A stretch of DNA of 8,908 nt, taken from Treponema sp. Lineage in GTDB: Bacteria; Spirochaetota; Spirochaetia; Treponematales; Breznakiellaceae. The stretch covers positions 1 to 8,908 of the forward strand of contig JAISMQ010000133.1 of NCBI GenBank assembly GCA_031276685.1, written 5' to 3'. Of the stretch, positions 1-7,097 are shown in pieces. Within the stretch, counting starts at the first letter, position 1. Each line of letters starts with the position of its first letter. The notes beneath the pieces were generated by a model, which saw nothing but the letters and a program-made list of their open reading frames with translations, did no database searches and was not told where the DNA came from. The translations under genes were made by a program, and so were the position numbers.

Positions 1-205
1 ATACAGAATCGGCCGGTTTTAACGTGCCCATGATTTTTGGGAACCAGCTTTCCAAATATTCTAAATATGCATCGTCATTTGTCTTTGAAAATTTAAATCC
101 ATGAAAGTTTTTATTATCAGTAAAAAAAATCTTTTCCTTTAGGGAAATTTGTTCAGTTTCAGAAATTACCAATGTTCTATTTCTGGGAGCCCTTTTTTTC
201 TCCAT
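1..205 (-). CDS. DNA adenine methyltransferase-like protein, N-terminal fragment, DPPY region apparently missing
   Basis: Reading down from an ATG at 205 gives 68 open codons that run off the window edge. The protein begins MEKKRAPRNRTLVISETEQ and continues through NKNFHGFKFSKTNDDAYLEY to SWFPKIMGTLKPADSV. From memory, this resembles beta-class site-specific adenine methyltransferases, which open with RNRT-L-x-S-x-x-E and later have NF-G-KF, a W-rich helix and LKP-x-S-[IV]-Y-ICGDW. In those enzymes roughly 50-60 residues, including the catalytic DPPY motif, sit between the opening segment and NF-G-KF. Here the two parts are joined directly around residues 26-33, in frame. A good ribosome site (GAGG, 209-215 region) and a promoter precede the start. 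GC is about 32%, far below the neighbours, which suggests transfer. Most of the protein lies outside the window, so a shifted motif order cannot be excluded. The family call is fairly likely; loss of activity is inference. Confidence 0.55.
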   Translation of the reverse strand, partial: MEKKRAPRNRTLVISETEQISLKEKIFFTDNKNFHGFKFSKTNDDAYLEYLESWFPKIMGTLKPADSV

Positions 206-233
206 AAAATCCTCAAATTGCAAATTCCATTGT

Positions 234-262
234 ACTATGCCACATTTCTTGACCTTTGTCAA
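234..262 (-). promoter_or_regulatory. Sigma-70-type promoter of the methyltransferase-like gene
   Basis: On the minus strand a consensus -35 TTGACA (257-262) is followed by exactly 17 bases and a -10 CATAGT (234-239), four of six matches to consensus. A TGG directly before the -10 supplies the extended -10 TGn. Transcription would start near 227, leaving a leader of about 20 bases with GAGG ahead of the ATG at 205. The promoter lies almost wholly inside the inverted repeat at 237-274. Confidence 0.6.
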
Positions 263-274
263 GAAATGTGGCAT
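237..274. repeat. Perfect 17-bp inverted repeat, probable operator
   Basis: The left arm ATGCCACATTTCTTGAC (237-253) and the right arm (258-274) are exact reverse complements, separated by four bases (CTTT). Both promoter hexamers of the methyltransferase-like gene fall in or on the edge of the palindrome, so a dimeric protein bound here would block RNA polymerase. There is no T tract on either strand after the stem, which argues against an intrinsic terminator. It could instead be an RNA hairpin that ends transcripts of the upstream Na/Pi gene by another route, or the relic of a mobile element. The repeat itself is certain; the operator role is inference. Confidence 0.7.
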
Positions 275-322
275 GGGCATTGCCTGCCGGCATAGCGGCC
301 ACAAACTGCGGCCTGCGGCGCT

Positions 323-2005
323 TCAGCGGCCCCGTTTCAGGGCCCCGGCGATGTTGTAGCAGTAGTCCCCCACCTTTTCTATGCGGCGTACCACATCGAT
401 AAAGAGGAGTTCCGCCTTTACATCGGCCCCGGCCTCGATCCGTTTGCGGCCCATCTTCCGCAGTTTGTCACGGGATTTGTCAATGCTGTTTTCAAGTTCC
501 GCCGCGAAGCTTTCCTGTTCTACCGTGATCGTCTGCCCCAACTGTTCCCGGACAAAGGCCAGGAAATCTTCGACCAGGCGCGTGTAGGGGGCCAGGGCTT
601 CCATTTCCTTATCCTTAAAGTAGAGTTTCTTTTTCACGCTGCGTTCCAAAAGCAGGCTGACGCCGTAGCAGTCATCGGTCATGTCCTCCAGATCGGAGAT
701 GATCCGTAAAAGCTGGTAGATCTTCCGCTCCGACTGGCCGCTTAACTGGGGGCGGCGGCACTCGATAAGGAAGCGGGTCAGCTCTACCCGCATCTCGTCG
801 GCGAATTCTTCCTTGTCCCGCATTTCCGCCACCAGGGTGTCCACGGCCTCTTCCTTGTTGTCCGCATGGTAGAGATCCTGCAAAGCGGTACTGATGTTGG
901 CGAACATGGAGGAAGCAACTCCCGCCATGTCCCGAATTTCCTTTTCTATCCGGATAATGTTCAGCTCCGGGGTATTCTGGAGGGTGCCGGAAACGTACTG
1001 CAGGCGGTAGGCCGCCCTGCCTGCGGGGGCTTCCCCCTTGTCTTTGATCAAAAACGAAACCAGGGCGGCAAACTGGGTTATAAAGGGCAGGAACAGCAGG
1101 GTCCCCATGGCGTTGAACACCGTATGAAACATGGCCAGATGGGCGGCGATCCCGCCGCCGGACGGCGGGCCGGGGGTAAGGATATCCACCAGGGCTATTA
1201 AGGGCTTGATAAAGATCATCGCCACCACGCTGCCCACCACGTTAAACAGCACGTGTACCAGGGCGGTCCGCCTGGCCGCAGTCTTCGCGCCGAATGCGGC
1301 CATGATGGCGTCGATGGTGGTACCGATGTTGGCCCCCAGGATCATGCCTGCGGCGGTTTCAAAACTGATCATGGCGTTTACCGCCATGGTAATGGTCAGG
1401 GTGATGGTGGCTGCGGAGGAGTGCATGAGCAGCGTAACCCCGGTCCCTACGCCCAGGCCGATCAGGATCGACAGGTAGCCCATGTCGGAAAAGCGGCGGA
1501 TAAATTCCAGATGGGCGGGGTCCATGGCGGGAAGGGCGTTGGTAAGAAAGTCGAGGCCCAGGAAGATAAACCCAAAGCCCATAAAGACTTCCCCCAGGTC
1601 CTGCCGCTTCCACTTGATAACCTGCATGAAGAAGCCTATCCCCACCGCCGGCAGGGCGAGGGAGGAAATATCGATACTGAAGCCTACCAGCGACACGATC
1701 CAGGCGGTGGTGGTGGTGCCGATGTTGGCGCCCATGATAACGCCGATTGCCTGGGTCAGGGAAAGGAGGCCCGCGTTAACAAACGAAACCACCATGACCG
1801 ACACCGCGCTGGACGACTGAACCAGCGTGGTGACTATGATCCCCGTAAGGATCCCCACAAAGCGGTTTCTGGTCATCAGGTTAAGGAAGTGCTGCAGCCG
1901 GTCCCCTGCGGCGTGCTGGATACCGTCGCTCATCACCTTCATGCCGTACAGGAAGAGGCAGAGCCCCCCCGTTACCCGTAGCAAAATCATGATCACCGTA
2001 GACAT
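323..2005 (-). CDS. Na+/phosphate cotransporter, NptA/YjbB-type, with PhoU-like C-terminal domain
   Basis: This 560-residue inner-membrane protein should carry phosphate across the membrane with sodium. It has the two inverted Na/Pi-cotransporter (PF02690) repeats. The first has QSSSA at 63-67 and GANIGTT at 92-98; the second has HSSAA at 195-199 and GANIGTT at 224-230. About eight to nine hydrophobic segments fill residues 1-320, and a charged, helical PhoU-like domain covers about 350-555 (for example RIEKEIRDM at 352-360). The length is typical of bacterial Na/Pi proteins with a PhoU tail. The ATG at 2005 has TAGGG seven bases upstream, which supports this start. The second repeat has H where many relatives have Q, probably a subfamily variant. 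The gene is divergent from creD. No clear terminator follows the stop. The family is secure; phosphate as the substrate, and whether import or export dominates, are inferred from the family. Confidence 0.92.
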   Translation of the reverse strand: MSTVIMILLRVTGGLCLFLYGMKVMSDGIQHAAGDRLQHFLNLMTRNRFVGILTGIIVTTLVQSSSAVSVMVVSFVNAGLLSLTQAIGVIMGANIGTTTTAWIVSLVGFSIDISSLALPAVGIGFFMQVIKWKRQDLGEVFMGFGFIFLGLDFLTNALPAMDPAHLEFIRRFSDMGYLSILIGLGVGTGVTLLMHSSAATITLTITMAVNAMISFETAAGMILGANIGTTIDAIMAAFGAKTAARRTALVHVLFNVVGSVVAMIFIKPLIALVDILTPGPPSGGGIAAHLAMFHTVFNAMGTLLFLPFITQFAALVSFLIKDKGEAPAGRAAYRLQYVSGTLQNTPELNIIRIEKEIRDMAGVASSMFANISTALQDLYHADNKEEAVDTLVAEMRDKEEFADEMRVELTRFLIECRRPQLSGQSERKIYQLLRIISDLEDMTDDCYGVSLLLERSVKKKLYFKDKEMEALAPYTRLVEDFLAFVREQLGQTITVEQESFAAELENSIDKSRDKLRKMGRKRIEAGADVKAELLFIDVVRRIEKVGDYCYNIAGALKRGR

Positions 2006-2173
2006 GCCGATACCCTAATTCATTTGGCGTTAAAAAACTATAGCTTTTTAACGAAAATTTGACCGCGATTTTACCTGTTCCGGACATACGAAGCGGGACG
2101 ATCTGTACAAGTGGGGCTTCCGCACTTCCGCGCGCGTGTAGCCCAACGCGGCCGGAAGGGCTATACTGGCGCG
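2006..2173. promoter_or_regulatory. Divergent regulatory region between the Na/Pi transporter gene and creD
   Basis: This 168-base gap serves two divergent genes. Toward the transporter (minus), TATAGT at 2037-2042 is a good -10 box, but the hexamer 17 bases upstream (CGGTCA, 2060-2065) matches the -35 consensus at only three positions, so an activator may be needed. Toward creD (plus), TTGACC at 2059-2064 resembles a -35 but has no convincing -10 at normal spacing. TATACT at 2162-2167 ends only six bases before the creD ATG. The AT-rich dyad at 2028-2053 sits at the transporter promoter. No tandem TTCAC CreB-type site is visible. Confidence 0.45.
2028..2053. repeat. Near-perfect 26-bp dyad over the transporter -10 box
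   Basis: The left half CGTTAAAAAACTA and the right half TAGCTTTTTAACG are reverse complements at 12 of 13 positions; the single mismatch is 2037/2044. The centre contains TATAG, the core of the transporter's likely -10 box. Dyads of this size at a promoter core usually bind a dimeric repressor or a nucleoid protein. A terminator is unlikely because the outer stem is AT-rich and precedes both genes. The symmetry is directly visible; its function is inferred. Confidence 0.6.
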
Positions 2174-3544
2174 ATGGATAACGACAAACACCCTTTTATG
2201 AGAAGATTCACGCGGGGTTATACGTTCAAGGTGCTGCTGCTGGTACTGCTGGTCTTGCTGCTGCTGATACCCTTAAGCATGATCCGGGGGCTGGTGAACG
2301 AGCGGGGAAGAACCGCCGCCTCTGCCGAATCGGACATTATGGAAGCCTGGGGGAAGGAGCTTATCCAGGCGGGGCCCATTATCACGATCCCCGGCGTAAA
2401 AACCGAGGAAATTATTACCCGGACGGAAAAGGACGGGGAACGGGTGGAGATCGTAAAAACCCCCTTTACCCTGGTGATAAGTCCCAAGACCCTTAACATA
2501 GACGCGGTTTTCAAAACCGAGATCCGCCGCCGGGGCATTTTTTCCGTGCCCCTCTTTTCCGGTACCCTTACCCTGGGCGGCAGTTTTGATCCTGCGGCGG
2601 CTATAGCGGCGCTGCTTCCCCAGGAGGCCATTTCCACCGATCAGGCGGAACTGGTTATCGCCCTTTCCAGCCAGAAGGGGATCCGGAAGATCAACGCCTC
2701 AAGCTGGGGGGACGGCGAACTCTTTTTTCAGCCGGGCAACCAGGGCCACAACCTGTTCGGCTATGGCCCGCGGTCCAGCGGCGGCGGCGTCAACGCGGCC
2801 CTGCCCCCGCTCATGGCGGACGGAGAAACGAATTTTAACATCAGCATAGAAATACAGGGCGGCCAGTTGATACGGGTGCTGCCTGTGGCGCAGGACACCC
2901 ATGTACGCATCGCGTCCGACTGGCCGTCCCCGTCGTTCCAGGGCGCCTTCCTGCCCGCAGAATCAAAGATCGCGGATACGGGTTTTTCCGCGTCCTGGGA
3001 CATCAGCTACCTGAGCCGGGACATACCGCTCTTTCTAAAAAACTACAACGATAATTATTACGGCTACGATAACTCGCTGTTCGGCCTTGATTTCTTCCGC
3101 AGTATTGATACGTATTCCCTGAACACCAGGGCGGTTAAATACGCGGTCCTTTTTTTGATCGTCCCCTTTTTGACGCTGTTCCTGCTGGAAATATTCACGA
3201 AAAAGCGCATCCACCCGGTACCGTACCTGCTTTCCGGCATTGGCAACGCCGTGTTTTATTTGCTGCTCCTCTCCCTGTCGGAACAGATTCCCTTTTACGC
3301 GGCCTACCTTATCGCCGCGCTGGCGGTAACGGTCCTGCTGACCCTCTATTCCCGTTCTCTTCTGCCGTCATGGGACAAAAGCTGGTACATGGGTCTGGTT
3401 GTAACCATTTCGTATATCCTCCTGTACGCTGTGCTAAACGCCGAATCCTACGCACTGCTCATCGGCTCTATCGGGACCTTCTTCGTCATCGCCCTGGTCA
3501 TGTTCCTGACCCGCAGGCTGGAGTGGTATGCACAGGAAGACTAA
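2174..3544 (+). CDS. creD: CreD-like inner membrane protein
   Basis: The 456-residue product matches the CreD (PF06123) family along its length. An N-terminal membrane helix (about 18-37, ending IPLSMIRGLVNER) is followed by a large extracytoplasmic domain. The family block SDWPSPSFQGAFLP lies at 248-261. The C-terminus has about five membrane helices (322-450), with NTRAVKYAVLF at 317, KKRIHPVPYLLSG and a final RRLEWYA. E. coli CreD is about 450 residues and has the same order. In E. coli it belongs to the CreBC regulon and affects colicin E2 tolerance and envelope integrity; its biochemical role is not established. I chose the ATG at 2174 because it gives the usual CreD N-terminus. A GTG at 2111 in the same frame would add 21 unlike residues. 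GGAAGGG lies 13 bases ahead, a loose ribosome site. No creB or creC is in view. Confidence 0.9.
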   Translation: MDNDKHPFMRRFTRGYTFKVLLLVLLVLLLLIPLSMIRGLVNERGRTAASAESDIMEAWGKELIQAGPIITIPGVKTEEIITRTEKDGERVEIVKTPFTLVISPKTLNIDAVFKTEIRRRGIFSVPLFSGTLTLGGSFDPAAAIAALLPQEAISTDQAELVIALSSQKGIRKINASSWGDGELFFQPGNQGHNLFGYGPRSSGGGVNAALPPLMADGETNFNISIEIQGGQLIRVLPVAQDTHVRIASDWPSPSFQGAFLPAESKIADTGFSASWDISYLSRDIPLFLKNYNDNYYGYDNSLFGLDFFRSIDTYSLNTRAVKYAVLFLIVPFLTLFLLEIFTKKRIHPVPYLLSGIGNAVFYLLLLSLSEQIPFYAAYLIAALAVTVLLTLYSRSLLPSWDKSWYMGLVVTISYILLYAVLNAESYALLIGSIGTFFVIALVMFLTRRLEWYAQED

Positions 3545-3584
3545 TGCCCTGGGCCCCGCGCAATCCGGGGGATTCTCCGTTTAG

Positions 3585-6500
3585 ATGGGCAGGGACGAAT
3601 ACGGCCGCACCCCCTGGGGCCGCTGGTTTCTTGAGGTTCTGGACAGTTACGCCATGGGGGAGCGGCTTAACCGGGGCAGGCGCTACGCCAACGCGGGGAA
3701 GGTCCTGTCCCTTTCGATAGAGGGCCGCCGGGTAAGCGCCAAGGTAGCGGGCAGTTACCGTCCCTTCTACACGGTAATTGTCGACTTCCCCGTGTTAAAA
3801 GAAAAGGCCAGGGTCCTGGAGCTTATTGAGGAGGACCCCGCGCTGCTGGCCCAGATTGCCGCAGGGGAACTGCCGGAAGCCTTTCTGGAAAAGCTGAAAC
3901 GATCCGGCATTAACCTTATCCCCGCCCGCTGGCGCGACATGGTCCGGGCCTGTAGCTGCCCCGACTACGGGGACCCCTGCAAGCACATGGCGGCGCTCTA
4001 CTATGTCCTGGCGCGGGAAGTGGACGCGGACCCCCATCTGCTGTTCCGGCTCCGGGGCCTCGATCTGTCCGAACTGACCAGGCGCTATGGCGGGACCCTG
4101 GAACGGCAGCTTGCCGCCCCCTTTGAAATAACGGCGGCCCGGGGTACCGCCGGGGAAGGGCGGCCCGCCCCGGCGATTCCGGAGATCCCCCACTGCGGGG
4201 ATCTAATCTGTTCCCTGCTCCCCCCCTCCCCCCCGTTCTGCGAGCGGGACTTCGCAGTGCTGATGGCGGAATTCTACCACCACGCCGCCCGCTTCATACC
4301 CTGGTCCGCCCAGACGGGCGATGAAAAAAACGAACATTCCTGGTCCCGTTCCCGCTGGGCCGTGGAGTGCTTCCGCCCCAGGCCGGGCGCCCAGGTTTTT
4401 TTGATCCGGGAAGATCTGCGGGGGGAAAAAACCAGGCTGACCCTGTTTGAAGCATTTATGAACTTCCGCAGTTTTTCTAACGATGACGGGACGGAAAGCT
4501 ACGTCTTTCTTTTTTATCTGTTCAAATTTCTTAACCTGCTCTGCGCCGCCGGGGCCCTGATCCCCTGCGTGTATTCCGATGACGGCAGGCTCAAAATAAT
4601 CTGGCAGCCCTTTGAGCGGCTGCCCCAGATCGGGGCCGCCCTTTCCGCAATCGCGGCCCTGGGGGAAAACATGCTGGCCCTGCCAAAACGGGGAAGGGCA
4701 AAAAACCCCTCCTACGCCGACGGGCAGAGCGCGGTACGGCTTCTTTCATCGGCCCTGCTGGGGGAATGGGTGATGTGGAGCAGGTTTGCCCCCAAAGGCG
4801 CCGGTACTGCCGCGGCGAAAGAACTTTTGCAGCTTTTTTTCCAGGGGAAGGAAATGGAGGTGGATTCCCCCGCCCTGCGGAGCCTCCCCCTTGCCATCGA
4901 CCGCTGGCTGTCGGTCCTCCATACCGATTTTAGATCCTGCCGCTACCGTTTTACGGTTAAGCCCGCGGCGGAACGGGGGGGCGCGAAGGGCAAGGAGGGG
5001 GATTCCGCCTTCGTCCTGTCCATAGAAGGGGCCCTGCCCGCAGAGGGGGAGCCCGGTACGGCCCCGGATCCCCAGGGCCGCGAGGCCCCCGGCGCGGCGC
5101 AGCCTGCCTACGTCCCCCTAAAGGACCTTGCCCGCAGTTCCGCCGGGATCGCCGCCCTTAGGGCGCCTACGGCCCTTTCCAACTACCTGCCGGAAATACG
5201 GGCCCTCTTTTCCCGCAAGGACATCAGGCTGAGCGAAGAACGGCTTGTCAGTTTTCTTGACAGCGGGGCGGAGCTGCTGGGCCGCCTGGGTATCGAGGTG
5301 GTTCTGCCCAAGAGCCTCCACCGCGAGCTGAAGCCCCGCCTGGTAATCAAGGCGGAAGGCGCGCAAAAGGCCCAGGGGGCGCTGGTAAGCTACTTCAACC
5401 TGGATTCGCTGCTGGACTGGAGCTGGCAGCTTGCCATTGGGGATGAAATAATCTCCGACAAGGAATTTGCCGCCCTGCTCAAAGGCAAAAGCCGGATGCT
5501 CAAGTTCCGGGACATGTACATCCACGTGGACCCTGCGGAACTCCTGCGGCTCCTCAAAAAAAGCAAAGAAGCCCGGCCCGGCATCAACGAATTTCTTAAA
5601 TCCCACTTTTCGGGGAACAGCGTCCTTTCGTTCGATGCGGAAAAAACCGTCGGGCGGCTTTTCAAGGAAAGGGCGTTTGAGCTTCCGCCGGGGCTTGAGG
5701 CTTCCCTGCGGCCCTACCAGGAACGGGGCTACAACTGGATCTGTTCCCTCCTCCACGCGGGTTTCGGCTGTATCCTGGCGGACGACATGGGGCTGGGGAA
5801 AACCGTCCAGGCCATAGCGGTGCTGCTGCGCTTCAAAGCCGACGGCCTTCTAAAGGACAAGGCCCTGATCGTCGCCCCCGCGACGCTGCTGGAAAACTGG
5901 GAACGGGAGCTGTCCCGCTTTGCCCCGTCGCTCAGGGTGTCCCGCTACCACGGGCCGGGCCGGGTTATCGGCAAAAAAAGCGACGTGTTCCTTACCACGT
6001 ACCAGACTGCCTCCCGCGACCGGGACAAGCTGATCGCGTACCAATTCTCCATCCTTGTCGCCGACGAAGCCCACCTTATGAAAAACGCCGCCACCGCCGG
6101 GGCGCGGACCCTTAAGGAACTGCAGTCCCGCTGCCGCCTGGCCCTGTCGGGGACCCCGGTGGAAAACCGCCTGGAGGACATGCGTTCCCTGTTCGACTTC
6201 GCGATTCCCGGCTACCTGGGGACCGCCGCCGAATTCAAGGAAGCCTACCGCGTCCCCATAGAAGTACTGCGGAACCGCGAAAAGGCGGAAACCTTAAAGA
6301 AGATCACCGCGCCCTTCCTGCTCCGGCGGCTCAAGACCGATAAAACCGTTATTGCGGATCTGCCGGAAAAAGTCACGATTAACGAGTACGCGGGCCTGGA
6401 AAAGGATCAACTGGCCCTGTACGAAACCGTGGTGAGCCACACCCTGAAGCGGTCGGAAAAACTGGAGAACCCCCGCGACCGTTCGGCCATGGTGCTGCAG

Positions 6501-7097
6501 CTTCTTACGTCCCTCAAGCAGATCTGCGATCACCCGCGGGTCTTTGACAAGGAAAGCCCCGCAGTATCAAAACTTTCGGGCAAGGCGATGCTGCTCCTTA
6601 CCCTGCTGCGGGAGATTATCGACAACCGGGAAAAGGCCCTGATTTTCAGCCAGTATGTAGAAACGCTGCGCTGCCTGGAAACGATTATCAGCAACGAGAT
6701 GGGGGAAGCCCCCCTTGTCTACCACGGCGGCATGGGGCAAAAGCAGCGCAGCGACACTGTCGACACGTTCCAGAACGATCCTTCCCGGCGGCTCCTCCTT
6801 ATCAGCCTAAAGGCGGGGGGCCTGGGGCTTAACCTTACCGGGGCCAGCCGGGTTATCCATTACGACCTGTGGTACAACCCCGCCGTGGAAAACCAGGCCA
6901 CCGACCGGGCCTTCCGTATCGGCCAAAATCAGAATGTCTTTGTCCACCGCTTTATAACCCGGAACAGCTTCGAGGAAAAAATAGACCACATGCTCTCCGC
7001 CAAACGGGAACTGGCGGACATGACCGTTTCCTCCGGGGAATCCTGGCTTTCCCGCATGAGCCACACGGAACTGCGGGATCTCTTTGCCAGGGACTAA
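3585..7097 (+). CDS. SWIM zinc-finger / SNF2-family DEAD-like helicase fusion
   Basis: This 1170-residue cytoplasmic protein is a Swi2/Snf2-type ATPase expected to translocate on nucleic acid. The N-terminus (1-150) is SWIM-type, with C123-x-C125-x6-C132-x-H134 as the zinc ligands. The middle (about 150-460) is not recognised, and 460-510 is rich in G, A, E and P. Residues 525-660 look like the bacterial SNF2 helicase-associated domain (PF12419/DUF3670 type). The SNF2 ATPase starts near 708 (LRPYQERGYNW), with Walker A DDMGLGKT at 733-740 (K739), DEAH at 827-830 and SGTPVENRLEDM after it. The C-terminal helicase lobe has AGGLGLNLT (motif V) and QATDRAFRIGQ (motif VI, 1104-1114). All key motifs are intact. 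An in-frame TAG lies directly before the ATG at 3585, so the start cannot be further upstream; GGGGGA is 12 bases ahead. It lies 40 bases after creD, a possible operon. The target is unknown. Confidence 0.92.
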   Translation: MGRDEYGRTPWGRWFLEVLDSYAMGERLNRGRRYANAGKVLSLSIEGRRVSAKVAGSYRPFYTVIVDFPVLKEKARVLELIEEDPALLAQIAAGELPEAFLEKLKRSGINLIPARWRDMVRACSCPDYGDPCKHMAALYYVLAREVDADPHLLFRLRGLDLSELTRRYGGTLERQLAAPFEITAARGTAGEGRPAPAIPEIPHCGDLICSLLPPSPPFCERDFAVLMAEFYHHAARFIPWSAQTGDEKNEHSWSRSRWAVECFRPRPGAQVFLIREDLRGEKTRLTLFEAFMNFRSFSNDDGTESYVFLFYLFKFLNLLCAAGALIPCVYSDDGRLKIIWQPFERLPQIGAALSAIAALGENMLALPKRGRAKNPSYADGQSAVRLLSSALLGEWVMWSRFAPKGAGTAAAKELLQLFFQGKEMEVDSPALRSLPLAIDRWLSVLHTDFRSCRYRFTVKPAAERGGAKGKEGDSAFVLSIEGALPAEGEPGTAPDPQGREAPGAAQPAYVPLKDLARSSAGIAALRAPTALSNYLPEIRALFSRKDIRLSEERLVSFLDSGAELLGRLGIEVVLPKSLHRELKPRLVIKAEGAQKAQGALVSYFNLDSLLDWSWQLAIGDEIISDKEFAALLKGKSRMLKFRDMYIHVDPAELLRLLKKSKEARPGINEFLKSHFSGNSVLSFDAEKTVGRLFKERAFELPPGLEASLRPYQERGYNWICSLLHAGFGCILADDMGLGKTVQAIAVLLRFKADGLLKDKALIVAPATLLENWERELSRFAPSLRVSRYHGPGRVIGKKSDVFLTTYQTASRDRDKLIAYQFSILVADEAHLMKNAATAGARTLKELQSRCRLALSGTPVENRLEDMRSLFDFAIPGYLGTAAEFKEAYRVPIEVLRNREKAETLKKITAPFLLRRLKTDKTVIADLPEKVTINEYAGLEKDQLALYETVVSHTLKRSEKLENPRDRSAMVLQLLTSLKQICDHPRVFDKESPAVSKLSGKAMLLLTLLREIIDNREKALIFSQYVETLRCLETIISNEMGEAPLVYHGGMGQKQRSDTVDTFQNDPSRRLLLISLKAGGLGLNLTGASRVIHYDLWYNPAVENQATDRAFRIGQNQNVFVHRFITRNSFEEKIDHMLSAKRELADMTVSSGESWLSRMSHTELRDLFARD

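Noticed and set aside
237..274. The palindrome as an intrinsic terminator for the Na/Pi transporter gene
   Set aside because: No run of T follows the stem on either strand, and the stem coincides with a good promoter.
1359..1981. Long plus-strand and alternative minus-strand open frames inside the Na/Pi transporter gene
   Set aside because: They lie opposite or across the transporter frame, are rich in odd residues and show no family features; they are products of high GC.
2111..2173. N-terminal extension of creD from a GTG at 2111
   Set aside because: The extra 21 residues are basic and unlike CreD N-termini, and the ATG at 2174 gives the normal family length.
2206..2222. A CreB-type tandem TTCAC site near the creD start
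   Set aside because: Only one TTCAC is present; the second copy after a six-base gap reads TTATA, and it lies inside the coding region.
5118..5756. A 212-codon minus-strand open frame opposite the SNF2 helicase gene
   Set aside because: It lies fully antisense to a conserved helicase frame, has no recognisable motifs and has no ribosome site; it is explained by base composition.
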